The notes under the pieces were generated by a model. That model saw only the letters and a list, made by a program, of their open reading frames with translations. It had not been told where the DNA came from and did not search any database. The position numbers and the translations under genes were made by a program. Shown piece by piece: positions 38,049 to 46,411 of a stretch of 64,000 nucleotides of DNA. Where the stretch lies: NCBI GenBank assembly GCA_017548605.1, contig JAFYZT010000023.1:1-64000 (forward strand), read 5' to 3'. Origin of the DNA: Prevotella sp. GTDB lineage: Bacteria; Bacteroidota; Bacteroidia; Bacteroidales; Bacteroidaceae. Position 1 is the first letter of the stretch. Every line of letters starts with the position of its first letter.

Positions 38049-38076
38049 TTGAATCAGGAAGTTATTAATAAATTTG
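38049..38076 (+). promoter_or_regulatory. Orphan promoter before a hairpin
   Basis: TTG at 38049-38051, 17-nt spacer, TAAATTTG at 38069-38076. No gene follows; a terminator begins 20 nt later. Confidence 0.4.
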
Positions 38077-38095
38077 CAACCAACGCGTACTAACG

Positions 38096-38128
38096 AAGAA
38101 GAGGGCACCCAGGTGTCCTCTTCTTTTT
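38096..38128. terminator. Intrinsic terminator, 14-bp stem
   Basis: Arms 38096-38109 and 38112-38125 (one G-T pair) followed by TTTTT on the plus strand; the A-rich left flank gives some T-run on the minus strand. It may end the 36728 transcript and the 38201 minus-strand gene. Confidence 0.75.
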
Positions 38129-38200
38129 ATTGATAAGTGTATTCGAAAAACAGTGTCATGATGTTTCTGAATTCGCTTTGATTTTATTCTCTTTCTGTAT

Positions 38201-38602
38201 TTACCTGTTAGGAAACAGTTTCAAAACCGAACTTGCTTCAGGACCTTCAAAGAGTATCACATCTGTCACAGGCTCATAGCTCATGCGAGTGAATTGAAAG
38301 AGCTGGACAGCAAGAAAAGTACTGTCGCGGGAGCAGCATACCTCGGCCATGTAGTTGCCATTTACCGTTGCCTTTGGACGGAAATCGCCCATCGCATCGA
38401 CTAGTTTCTCGTATGGTTTTTCAAGCAGATTTCTGAGGCGTTCGCCATCAGAAGGAGAATATTCGAAAGTCCGTGTTTCGATAACACTATTCGTTGGTTT
38501 ATAGGTAGCTGTGGTACGTAGACCAAACAGCGACTTGCTGATACTGATACGAGCATCAGCGCAGATGGTGTTCCACATCTGCAAGTTTTTGATATTTGCC
38601 AT
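38201..38602 (-). CDS. Small cytosolic hypothetical protein
   Basis: A 133-aa protein with no signal peptide or membrane segment. It reads as a compact alpha/beta protein (RISISKSLFGLRTTATYKP, TFEYSPSDGERLRNLLEKPYEKLVDAMGDFRP, FLAVQLFQFTRMSYEPV). I do not recognise a family. It stands alone on the minus strand. Confidence 0.6.
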   Translation of the reverse strand: MANIKNLQMWNTICADARISISKSLFGLRTTATYKPTNSVIETRTFEYSPSDGERLRNLLEKPYEKLVDAMGDFRPKATVNGNYMAEVCCSRDSTFLAVQLFQFTRMSYEPVTDVILFEGPEASSVLKLFPNR

Positions 38603-38669
38603 TTATTTGGAGTTCTTTGTTAATGATGTTATTGTCCTCCTTTCGTTTTCTCAATGAGGAGGTATCTCA

Positions 38670-39080
38670 CTAACAAAGAAGTCGTCTCAGCGCGATAACA
38701 TAGTATCGGCGCGGAGACACTGCAAACATGCGGAGCCGATGATGGCCGATGTTTGAAAATAGTTTGAAGGATTTTAATAGGTGAGGCGACTGATTCTTGG
38801 CCCAACGACCGGAATGATGATTGGGCTTGCCACCATAAGTAGGAAGCAGGCGGGTTGGACGTGAAGATGCTACGCGATGGAACGGAGATGATGGACGAAT
38901 TGTCGAAAAGGGCATGGTTTCAGGCTCCTCAGCCCAAGTACCAACCCAACCGACATGATGTTTCACCTGCTGCTCCTGTTGACGTGCGGCTATCATTCCT
39001 TGTGCCTTGACTGTGAAGCCAAGGAAGAAACCGCACAACAGCGAGGCTACCATGCTGAGACGAAACAGATTCTTTCTCAT
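38670..39080 (-). CDS. Hypothetical exported protein, possibly a degraded gene
   Basis: A 136-aa frame with a credible signal peptide (MRKNLFRLSMVASLLCGFFLGFTVKAQ). HHVGWVGTWAEEPE follows, similar to the start of secreted SGNH/GDSL hydrolases. The rest is rich in Arg, His, Ser and Pro without clear structure, so the frame may have lost its original sequence by a frameshift or deletion. It lies 15 nt downstream of the histidine phosphatase gene and may be co-transcribed. Confidence that it makes a functional protein is low. Confidence 0.4.
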   Translation of the reverse strand: MRKNLFRLSMVASLLCGFFLGFTVKAQGMIAARQQEQQVKHHVGWVGTWAEEPETMPFSTIRPSSPFHRVASSRPTRLLPTYGGKPNHHSGRWAKNQSPHLLKSFKLFSNIGHHRLRMFAVSPRRYYVIALRRLLC

Positions 39081-39095
39081 GTAACTATTCCCTAC

Positions 39096-39623
39096 CTATA
39101 ATTCTATCTCCCTCACTTCGGCATTGGTCATCTTCAGCACTTCGTGCATGGGCTTGCCGTAGAAGGCGGCCTGCAGGGCTTTGTTGAGGATGCCGTGGCC
39201 CACTGCAAGAACGGTGCCGCCAGGGTATCTGTCTTTGATAAGCTGCACGAAGGCCATGGCCCGTTCCTTCATATGATCAATGCTTTCCACATTGTCGGGC
39301 CACACCTTGTCCTTGAGGTCGGGAATGAGCTCACCAGTGAAGTCGCCCCAGTCGCGCTCCCGCAGCAAGGGAGTCGTCTGCACAGGCAGACGGTGCGGTT
39401 CTGCGATGATAGTGCAGGTGTCGATGGCGCGTTTGAGGTCGCTGGAGAAGAAGGCATCGATGTGCTCTGTGCGCAGACGGTCACGCACCTGCCGTGCCTG
39501 TTCCCTGCCCTCTTCGGTCAGTTCGCCCTGCATCTGTCCCTGTAGCACCTGATCCACATTGCCCACGGTTTGTCCGTGCCGTGTGAGCAGAAGTCTTGTC
39601 GTTTTCTTTTCTTTCTTCTCCAT
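39096..39623 (-). CDS. Histidine phosphatase family protein
   Basis: A 175-aa cytosolic protein with the RHG motif (LTRHGQTVGN, phospho-acceptor His16), Glu in the LLRERDWGDFTGE region and a second catalytic His in LAVGHGILNKAL. Members include phosphoglycerate mutase-like, alpha-ribazole and broad phosphatases. The size and LSTGELTEEGREQAR-type start (here GELTEEGREQARQVRDRL) fit a general small phosphatase. Substrate is unknown. Confidence 0.88.
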   Translation of the reverse strand: MEKKEKKTTRLLLTRHGQTVGNVDQVLQGQMQGELTEEGREQARQVRDRLRTEHIDAFFSSDLKRAIDTCTIIAEPHRLPVQTTPLLRERDWGDFTGELIPDLKDKVWPDNVESIDHMKERAMAFVQLIKDRYPGGTVLAVGHGILNKALQAAFYGKPMHEVLKMTNAEVREIEL

Positions 39624-39729
39624 TGCGCTGCAAAATAACGAATAATTTTCCTAACAACAAAGAGAAACCTATTCTTATCGCAAAAAAACGCGACAAACAG
39701 ACGTGTTTGAATATTTTTGCGTCATTCTT

Positions 39730-39760
39730 TTTGATATTTCTCACTTATCGTTTATCTTTG
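39730..39760 (+). promoter_or_regulatory. Promoter of the DUF308 gene
   Basis: TTTG (39730-39733), 19-nt spacer, TATCTTTG (39753-39760). The expected start of transcription is after 39762, so the ATG at 39762 cannot be used and the ATG at 39780 is the start. Confidence 0.7.
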
Positions 39761-39779
39761 CATGGAAAACCCTATCGAC

Positions 39780-40418
39780 ATGAAAATCATCCAGAGTTCA
39801 TATTTCCGCGCTTTCTGTGCCTTGGTGATAGGCACGTTGATTTTGTTACGCCCTGACAGCACTGTAAAAGGCATTACCATCGGCATTGGCGTATTGTTCC
39901 TGGTTTCAGGCGTCATCTCATGCATCGCCTATTGGAACGACCGCCAGCATCTGGTGGAAGAGAAGAGCGCCCTGGCACCGACCATTCCCGTAGTGGGAAT
40001 AGGCAGTACCGTGTTCGGTCTGCTGCTGGCCTTGGTACCCGGCTGGTTCGACAAGGGACTGATGTATGTGCTCGGAGCCATCGTCATCCTGGGAGCCATC
40101 AACCAATTTATGGCGTTGATACAGGCGCGCAAATTCCTTGACTTGGGATTGGGCTATTGGCTTGCGCCCACGATACTGTTGATTACGGGCATCTTCATCA
40201 TCGTCAAGCCCATGGCAAGTGCCTCTATCCCGCTCATCATCTTGGGCATCTGTCTGATAGTCTACGGCATCAGTGAGATTATCAATGCCTCGGCCATCCA
40301 GCGGGGACAGAAGAGCAACCTGCCCACCCGTCGCGAGGAAAGGCCTAAGGAAAAAGCATCATCATCGGCAAATAACGATGCCGATGACGAATACGTAGAA
40401 TATGAGGAAGTGAACTAA
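39780..40418 (+). CDS. DUF308 (HdeD-like) inner-membrane protein
   Basis: About 212 aa from the ATG at 39780 (MKIIQSSYF); the in-frame ATG at 39762 lies on the promoter. Six hydrophobic helices occur in pairs (FCALVIGTLILL, GVLFLVSGVISCIAY, TVFGLLLALVPGWF, VLGAIVILGAINQF, WLAPTILLITGIFIIV, IPLIILGICLIVYGISEII), the DUF308/HdeD pattern, with an acidic, charged C-terminal tail. HdeD in E. coli is linked to acid resistance; the role here is unknown. Its end overlaps the convergent udk gene by 4 nt. Confidence 0.85.
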   Translation: MKIIQSSYFRAFCALVIGTLILLRPDSTVKGITIGIGVLFLVSGVISCIAYWNDRQHLVEEKSALAPTIPVVGIGSTVFGLLLALVPGWFDKGLMYVLGAIVILGAINQFMALIQARKFLDLGLGYWLAPTILLITGIFIIVKPMASASIPLIILGICLIVYGISEIINASAIQRGQKSNLPTRREERPKEKASSSANNDADDEYVEYEEVN

Positions 40419-41050
40419 AGCTGAGGGTTTTTCTTCACGGGCACGGGCACCAGCTGTTCGATGTACTTGCAGAGTATGCCTATGCCTTTCAGGTTTTCGC
40501 CGCCTTGTGGAATGATGAGGTCGGCGAATTTCTTTGTCGGTTCAATGAACTGCTCGTGCATGGGTTTGAGCACGTTGAGGTAACGTGTGAGCACCATATC
40601 GACGGTGCGTCCGCGCTCCACCACGTCGCGCTGGATATTGCGTATAAGCCGTTCATCGCTGTCGGTATCGACAAAAATTTTCAGGTCCATCACCTCGCGG
40701 AGTTTACGGTTGATAAGCGTCATGATACCCTCGATGATAATCACGGGCTTGGGTTCCACGTGGACGGTCTCTTTCAGGCGGTTGCTCAGGATATACGAAT
40801 AAGTGGGCTGTTCGATGGCCTCTCCGTTACGCAGTTGGTTGATATGTTTGATGAGCAGTTTCCAGTCGAAGGCATCGGGGTGGTCGAAGTTGATGTTACG
40901 ACGCTCTTCGTCGGTCATGCCCGTTGTATCGTTATAATACGAATCAAGGGGTACCACGGCCACATAATGAGGTGGTAGTGCCTCGACGATTTTCCTTACC
41001 ACGGTTGTTTTTCCGGAGCCCGTGCCTCCCGCTATTCCGATGATGGTCAT
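40415..41050 (-). CDS. udk: Uridine kinase
   Basis: A 211-aa cytosolic kinase with Walker A GGTGSGKTT (residues 8-16), VVPLDSYYND, NFDHPDAFDW, the lid region and RLIRNIQRDVVERGRTVD, which are uridine/cytidine kinase signatures. It phosphorylates uridine and cytidine in pyrimidine salvage. It is the last gene of a minus-strand set with the uracil-DNA glycosylase-like gene 28 nt upstream. Confidence 0.95.
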   Translation of the reverse strand: MTIIGIAGGTGSGKTTVVRKIVEALPPHYVAVVPLDSYYNDTTGMTDEERRNINFDHPDAFDWKLLIKHINQLRNGEAIEQPTYSYILSNRLKETVHVEPKPVIIIEGIMTLINRKLREVMDLKIFVDTDSDERLIRNIQRDVVERGRTVDMVLTRYLNVLKPMHEQFIEPTKKFADLIIPQGGENLKGIGILCKYIEQLVPVPVKKNPQL

Positions 41051-41078
41051 ATTTTGGTTAAGTTGACATGTTAACGAG

Positions 41079-41657
41079 TTAAATCCCGATTACCTCTTTA
41101 TAGTATTCCGCTTTGCGCTCCACTTTCATAGGATAGGCACGTGAACTGCTGGGCATACGGTAAAGACGAAGGGAGCGAGTGCTGCCATGATGGTTGTCCT
41201 GCCAGGAACAATCCACGAAAGTTCCTACTTTGGGCACTGCCACACTCAACTGAGCTGCCGCCAGGGCTGTGGCCTTCTCACCTGTGGTGACAATGGCCTG
41301 CAACGAAGGCAACTGGTTGATGAGTGCGTGAAGGTCCGTGGGGCGTGTCACCTCAAGGTCTTTGTCGGACGCAGTATTCTTGGTGCGTATTACCTCCTCA
41401 GCAGTGTCGTAAATGGCGATGCCCTGTTCGCGGAGCATCCGCTCTATGGCATCGCGGCGGAAAGTATGGTTTTTCTCATCGACGAAGAATGTCTTGTCGC
41501 CGTACAGGCACAAGCCGAAGATACGCCACATGTCATTGGTGAAATTGGGATAGAAAAAGTCCATGCACCAACGATGCCGGGCCGGAGGGAAACTGCCCAA
41601 CATGAGCAGTCGTGCCCCGTCGGGCAGGAAGGGCTTGAGCGGATGCTGCTCAATCAT
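41079..41657 (-). CDS. Uracil-DNA glycosylase-superfamily protein
   Basis: A 192-aa protein. The ATG at 41657 overlaps the upstream stop by ATGA, so it is the translation-coupled start. It has LLMLGSFPPARHRW (GSFPP, as in Mug/TDG-like and related family members), FYPNFTNDMWRIFGLCL and an IVTTGEKATALA motif near the second active-site region. It probably removes uracil or related bases. Some members of this group have been reassigned to other roles, so the reaction is inferred. Confidence 0.82.
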   Translation of the reverse strand: MIEQHPLKPFLPDGARLLMLGSFPPARHRWCMDFFYPNFTNDMWRIFGLCLYGDKTFFVDEKNHTFRRDAIERMLREQGIAIYDTAEEVIRTKNTASDKDLEVTRPTDLHALINQLPSLQAIVTTGEKATALAAAQLSVAVPKVGTFVDCSWQDNHHGSTRSLRLYRMPSSSRAYPMKVERKAEYYKEVIGI

Positions 41658-42700
41658 TGCTTCTCTTTCATAAGATAGACTACCACCGGCAAGTGGTCGG
41701 AATAGCCATCGAGCCACACGCCACCGGCATGGGTACGCTTAGGACTACCCTTGTACGACCCTTCCGTTTGGATAAGATAGTCACGTCGTTGTATCTGTGC
41801 CCTCCAGAACTTCAGCGTTGTGAAATCACGCTCATCGTTCATATTGAGCATGTTAGGAGTCATGACAATCTGGTCGAACAGGTTCCATCGCCCCTCGTAA
41901 GTGAGTGTGCCCGTACCGTTATCAAGAATCTTCCACCAAGGATTATACATATCATTCGGACTCATGTCCTTGAAGTCACGTTTAGCCCTCAACTCACGCG
42001 ACATGGAGCGCGAGTGCGGGTCATCATTCATGTCGCCCATCACCAACACTTTACAGTTGGGGTCCTCTGCCAGTAATGAGTCCTTGATTACCCTCACCTG
42101 CCGTCCAGCCGACTCCCTGTAGAACGAACCGACATACTGACTGGGCCAGTGGCAGACAATGATTGCCACATGCTCGTCGGCCAACGTACCGCTGACGGTG
42201 AGGAACCCACGGGTGACATACAGGCTGTCTTTCTCCAGCTCAGGAACATAAGGCACCAGTTTTGCATCGCGTATGGAGAATAATTTCGGGTTATAAAGCA
42301 GGGCACAGTCCACACCTCTTCGGTCAGGTCCCTCAATATGGCAGAACTGAATGTTACGCTCCTTGAGTTCGGGTTGGTTGATGAGGTCGGTGAGCGCATT
42401 GGCGTTTTCCACCTCCGACACACCGATGGCAGCACACCCCACGCCCTTGAGCACATCGGTACCCATGTCGGCCACCGCACGGGCCATATTATGCAACTTA
42501 TGGGTATATTTCACCGAACCCCATTTATTAGCACCATCCGGCAGGTATTCCGCATCGTTCTTGCCCACATCATGCACCGTGTCGAACAAGTTTTCCAAGT
42601 TGTAGAACCCTATACCATACACTTGATATTGCTTTTGTTGTGCCAAGGCAGCAGTAGCTGTCAGCATCATGACGGTCAAAAGAAAACAAACTCGCTTCAT
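41654..42700 (-). CDS. Exported endonuclease/exonuclease/phosphatase-fold protein
   Basis: A 348-aa protein with a signal peptide (ending AALAQ). It has FYNLENLFDT (metal-binding Asn-Glu), IGVSEVENANAL, DRRGVDCALLYNP, VIVCHWPSQ, VMGDMNDDP and YSDHLPVVV, the complete EEP catalytic set. It is a magnesium-dependent nuclease or phosphodiesterase in the periplasm, typical of Bacteroidetes exported EEP proteins. It heads the operon with the glycosylase-like gene and udk, suggesting nucleic-acid salvage from outside: cut, then recover nucleosides. Confidence 0.9.
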   Translation of the reverse strand: MKRVCFLLTVMMLTATAALAQQKQYQVYGIGFYNLENLFDTVHDVGKNDAEYLPDGANKWGSVKYTHKLHNMARAVADMGTDVLKGVGCAAIGVSEVENANALTDLINQPELKERNIQFCHIEGPDRRGVDCALLYNPKLFSIRDAKLVPYVPELEKDSLYVTRGFLTVSGTLADEHVAIIVCHWPSQYVGSFYRESAGRQVRVIKDSLLAEDPNCKVLVMGDMNDDPHSRSMSRELRAKRDFKDMSPNDMYNPWWKILDNGTGTLTYEGRWNLFDQIVMTPNMLNMNDERDFTTLKFWRAQIQRRDYLIQTEGSYKGSPKRTHAGGVWLDGYSDHLPVVVYLMKEKQ

Positions 42701-42854
42701 AATCCAGATTGTTTCGGTTAAAAAACATCATGATAAAGGCACCATGATTGTACCCACCATGATTTGAGTGCAAATATCGTAATTTTTTAGGATAATAACG
42801 CATGAAAGGCAAAAAAAAACACACAGAAAATGTATTTTTTTGAAAAAAAATTAT

Positions 42855-42862
42855 TTACTTTG
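42855..42862 (+). promoter_or_regulatory. -7-like box before the outer-membrane receptor gene
   Basis: TTACTTTG is a near match to TAnnTTTG, 32 nt before the ATG, in an A/T-rich stretch. Confidence 0.35.
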
Positions 42863-42894
42863 CAAAAAGTTAAAAATCAATTCATCTTAAATCT

Positions 42895-45486
42895 ATGCAA
42901 AAAAAGCTGACATTAGCAGTGATAGCCCTCTGCTGTGCTTCCTTCGCCACCGCCCAGACCGACGATCCGGGCTACAATGTGGATGTGGACAGCACCGGGC
43001 AGGTCATCATCTCGTTGGATGAGTCGACCTTCACATTCTCAGAAACACAGCTTGGCGAAGACGAGGACATGACACAGAGCGTGACCATCATGAGCAGCAA
43101 CACCAACGTGTATGCCCGTCAGGTGGGCTACCTCTTCTCGCCTGCCCGCCACCGTTACCGTGCCTTCAACCAGAGGTACAATGAGGTGTTCATCAACGGA
43201 GCCCCGATGAATGATATGGAAACGGGGCAGTTCCGCTATTCCAATGTGGGTGGTATCAATAACCTTACCCGCAATTACGACACCGCACTTCCGTTTGAAG
43301 ACAACAACTTCACGATGCCTGCCATGGCAGGTAGCAACAACTACAACTTCCGCGCCGCCAACGTGTCCACGGGTCACAAGGCAACCGCCAGCATCGCCAA
43401 CCGCAACTACCTGTTGCGTGGCATGTACACCTACGGCAGCGGCCTGAGTCCCCGCGGATGGTCCTACGCCTTGAGCATCGGCTACCGCTGGGCCAAGGAA
43501 GGGTATGTGGAAGGTACTTTCTACAATTCGTTGTCATACTATTTCGGAGTGCAGAAAATCTGGAAAGGTCACTCTCTGGCATTCTCCACTTGGGGCAACC
43601 CCACCGAGCGTGCCTCGCAAGGTCCCGTGACCGACGAGATGTATTGGATTGCCAACGACAACCAATACAATCCCTATTGGGGATATCAGAACGGCAAGAA
43701 GCGCAACTCCCGCGTGGTGACCGACTTCCAGCCATCTGCCGTGTTGACATGGGACTGGACCATCAACGACAACATGACGTTGACCACCACATTGCATGGC
43801 CGCTACAGCTGGTATGAGAGCACCCGTCTGTCGTACCAGAACACAGACAACCCCCTGCCTACCTATTGGAAGAACATGCCCAGCAGCTATTACGACGTTT
43901 GGGGAGAGAGCACCGATGGTGTGAATGCCAACCGCACCGACCAAGGTCTGGCCGACTGGAACACCGCCTACGAATTCCTCAAGGCTTCGAAAGAGAACAG
44001 GCAGGTGAACTGGGACCGTCTGTACTGGGCTAACCTCCAAGCCAACGCTACCGGTGCCGATGCCATGTATTACCAGTATGGCAAGCATAACGACAATCTG
44101 AACTTTACCTTTGCAACCACCTTGAAGTCAACCATCAACGCCCGCAATTCGTATAACCTCGGTTTGATGGCCATGACAAACAAAGGTATGCACTACCAGA
44201 CGATGGAGGACTTGTTGGGAGCCAATAGTTTCCACAACATCAACTCTTACGCCATGGGCAGTTACGCCGGTTCGAGCGACTATGTGCAATACGACTTGAA
44301 CACGATGGGTGCCGACCGCAAAGGCAAGCTTATCCGCGAAGGCGACCGTTTCGGCTACGATTATGACCTGAATGTGCAGAAAGCCTTCCTCTGGGGCAAC
44401 TACACCACCACCTTCGGTCGATTCCGCGGTTTCCTCTCTGGTCGCCTTGGCGGAACGACGATGAGCCGCAACGGCAACATGCGCAACGGTATGTTTGCCG
44501 AGAACTCATACGGCAAGAGCAAGACAGCTAAATTCCTCGACGGCGGCGTGAAGGGTAGCCTTGGTGTGAATTTGGGTCAAGGTCATCTGATTCGCTTCGG
44601 TGCAGGCTTCCAACTCAACGCTCCGCAGGCACAGGCCGCGTTCGTGTCGCCAGAGATGAACAACGACTTCGTGAGCAACCTGCACAATGAGAAGGTGTTC
44701 AGCAGCGAGTTCGACTACCAATACCAGAACTCCTGGCTCCGCGCCAACATCAACGCTTACTATACCCATATGTACGACGTGACGGAATGGCAGAATTTCT
44801 ACTTCGACGACATCAACTCGTTCTCGTACGTGTCAATGACCAATATTAAGAAAGATTACTACGGAGTGGAACTGGGTCTCGACTTCAAGCTCACCGACTG
44901 GCTCGACCTACGTGCCATAGGTACTGTGAGTGAAGGCAAAAACACGAACAACGCTGACGTGATTTACATGAACTCCACGAAAAAGACATACACCAGCGAC
45001 ATTGTCATGAACGAGGGTATGCATGAAAGCGGCACTCCGCTCACAGCACTCAGTCTGGGTCTGAACTACCACCGCAAGGGTTGGTACATCAACCTGAACG
45101 GTAACTACTACGACCGCATCTACCTGAGTTATGCTCCTTCCTACCGCTACCAAGGCACACTCATCACCATGGGTAACGTGAACAACGACGGCAGTTTCAT
45201 TGTTCCTGACCAGGCCGAGGGTAACGGCGGTTTCATGCTCGACGGCTCCATCGGACACAGCATCCGTCTGGGTCGTGGCAAGAACCTCAGCATCAATCTC
45301 ATGGTGACGAACATTCTGAACAACACCCGTCTGTGTACCGGCGGTTTCGAACAGAGCCGCAGCGACTACACCGTGAAAGACGATGGAACGATGAACAACG
45401 AACGTGCCTACAAGTTCTCGCGTAGTCCGATGAAGTTCTACGCTTTCGGCACCAACGGTATGCTTAATTTCACCCTCCGATTCTAA
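42895..45486 (+). CDS. TonB-dependent-receptor-like outer-membrane barrel
   Basis: An 863-aa protein with a signal peptide (MQKKLTLAVIALCCASFATAQ). The plug part has TFTFSETQLGEDEDMTQSVTIM and YNEVFINGAPMNDMETGQF. About 20 aromatic-rich barrel strands follow, ending in MLNFTLRF with a C-terminal Phe. It lacks a SusD partner and a carboxypeptidase-like N-domain, so it is not a classical SusC. Two lipoproteins (45499 and 46412) follow in the same direction, suggesting a surface complex. Ligand is unknown. Confidence 0.88.
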   Translation: MQKKLTLAVIALCCASFATAQTDDPGYNVDVDSTGQVIISLDESTFTFSETQLGEDEDMTQSVTIMSSNTNVYARQVGYLFSPARHRYRAFNQRYNEVFINGAPMNDMETGQFRYSNVGGINNLTRNYDTALPFEDNNFTMPAMAGSNNYNFRAANVSTGHKATASIANRNYLLRGMYTYGSGLSPRGWSYALSIGYRWAKEGYVEGTFYNSLSYYFGVQKIWKGHSLAFSTWGNPTERASQGPVTDEMYWIANDNQYNPYWGYQNGKKRNSRVVTDFQPSAVLTWDWTINDNMTLTTTLHGRYSWYESTRLSYQNTDNPLPTYWKNMPSSYYDVWGESTDGVNANRTDQGLADWNTAYEFLKASKENRQVNWDRLYWANLQANATGADAMYYQYGKHNDNLNFTFATTLKSTINARNSYNLGLMAMTNKGMHYQTMEDLLGANSFHNINSYAMGSYAGSSDYVQYDLNTMGADRKGKLIREGDRFGYDYDLNVQKAFLWGNYTTTFGRFRGFLSGRLGGTTMSRNGNMRNGMFAENSYGKSKTAKFLDGGVKGSLGVNLGQGHLIRFGAGFQLNAPQAQAAFVSPEMNNDFVSNLHNEKVFSSEFDYQYQNSWLRANINAYYTHMYDVTEWQNFYFDDINSFSYVSMTNIKKDYYGVELGLDFKLTDWLDLRAIGTVSEGKNTNNADVIYMNSTKKTYTSDIVMNEGMHESGTPLTALSLGLNYHRKGWYINLNGNYYDRIYLSYAPSYRYQGTLITMGNVNNDGSFIVPDQAEGNGGFMLDGSIGHSIRLGRGKNLSINLMVTNILNNTRLCTGGFEQSRSDYTVKDDGTMNNERAYKFSRSPMKFYAFGTNGMLNFTLRF

Positions 45487-45498
45487 AAAACACACGAT

Positions 45499-46368
45499 AT
45501 GAACGCACTGAAAACAATAGCAATAGCACTTTCCTGCACGCTCTTCGCATCGTGTATGGACTCAGGGTACGACGAGCCCAAACTGAATGAGTCGCCCTAT
45601 GGCAACAACGACATTACGGAGACCAACGTTATCAGCATTGCCGACCTGAAAGAGATGTATGGCACCACCATCAGTGGCAACATGATGGAACAGATTACTG
45701 ACGACATTAAAATCAAGGGCGTCGTCACTGGCAACGATATCCAGGGAAATATATATAATGAGGTGAGTATCGATGATGGTACCGCTGCCTTTATCATCTG
45801 CATCGCGCAAGGTGGTCTTTACGGTTACCTGCCCGTGGGACAGGAAATACTAGTCAGTCTGAAAGACCTGTATATCGGAGCCTACGGCCAGCAGGGTGAG
45901 ATTGGCACCCCCTACACCAACGCCAGCGGACGCACCTACGTGAGCCGTATGAGCCGTATGTTATGGAACCAACACTTTAAACTTATCGGCATGGGAGGCC
46001 ACAGCGTCACACCTGTTGAGTTCGACAAATCGAAGATAACAAAAAGTACAGCCAAAGCCGACTATTTGGCAGAGAACTGTGGCAGGTTGATGGTGTTGAG
46101 AAACGTAGTATTGAAAGATGCTGACGGCACCGCCGCCTTCGCTCCCGACGACGGCAGCGTGACACTGGTTTCCAACTGTGCCAACCGTGCCATCGACGGT
46201 TACAACACGTCGGTCATCGTGCTGCGCACCAGTTCGTATGCCGACTTCGCCAATGACCCCATGCCAACGGGTCCGGTCGATATCACGGGCATCTTTACTC
46301 GCTATAACAACACGTGGCAGATTCTGCTGCGTACCGTCGACGACATCAAGCCGGCAATCTCCAACTAA
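45499..46368 (+). CDS. DUF5689 surface lipoprotein
   Basis: A 289-aa lipoprotein with lipobox LFASC (Cys19). The body matches DUF5689: ISIADLKEMY, DIKIKGVVTGNDIQGNIYNEVSIDDGTAAFIICI, LPVGQEILVSLKDLYIGAYGQQGEIG, and a second OB-like part VTLVSNCANRAIDGY. Known members accompany TonB-dependent receptors in Bacteroidetes. It starts 12 nt after the receptor gene. Its ligand is unknown. Confidence 0.87.
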   Translation: MNALKTIAIALSCTLFASCMDSGYDEPKLNESPYGNNDITETNVISIADLKEMYGTTISGNMMEQITDDIKIKGVVTGNDIQGNIYNEVSIDDGTAAFIICIAQGGLYGYLPVGQEILVSLKDLYIGAYGQQGEIGTPYTNASGRTYVSRMSRMLWNQHFKLIGMGGHSVTPVEFDKSKITKSTAKADYLAENCGRLMVLRNVVLKDADGTAAFAPDDGSVTLVSNCANRAIDGYNTSVIVLRTSSYADFANDPMPTGPVDITGIFTRYNNTWQILLRTVDDIKPAISN

Positions 46369-46411
46369 TAACCTTGAATCATCTAACTGAAAAAATAAAA
46401 AACAATACGAT

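Noticed and set aside
42895-45486. Classical SusC
   Set aside because: No SusD gene follows and the N-terminal carboxypeptidase-like domain is missing; called a general TonB-dependent-receptor-like barrel.
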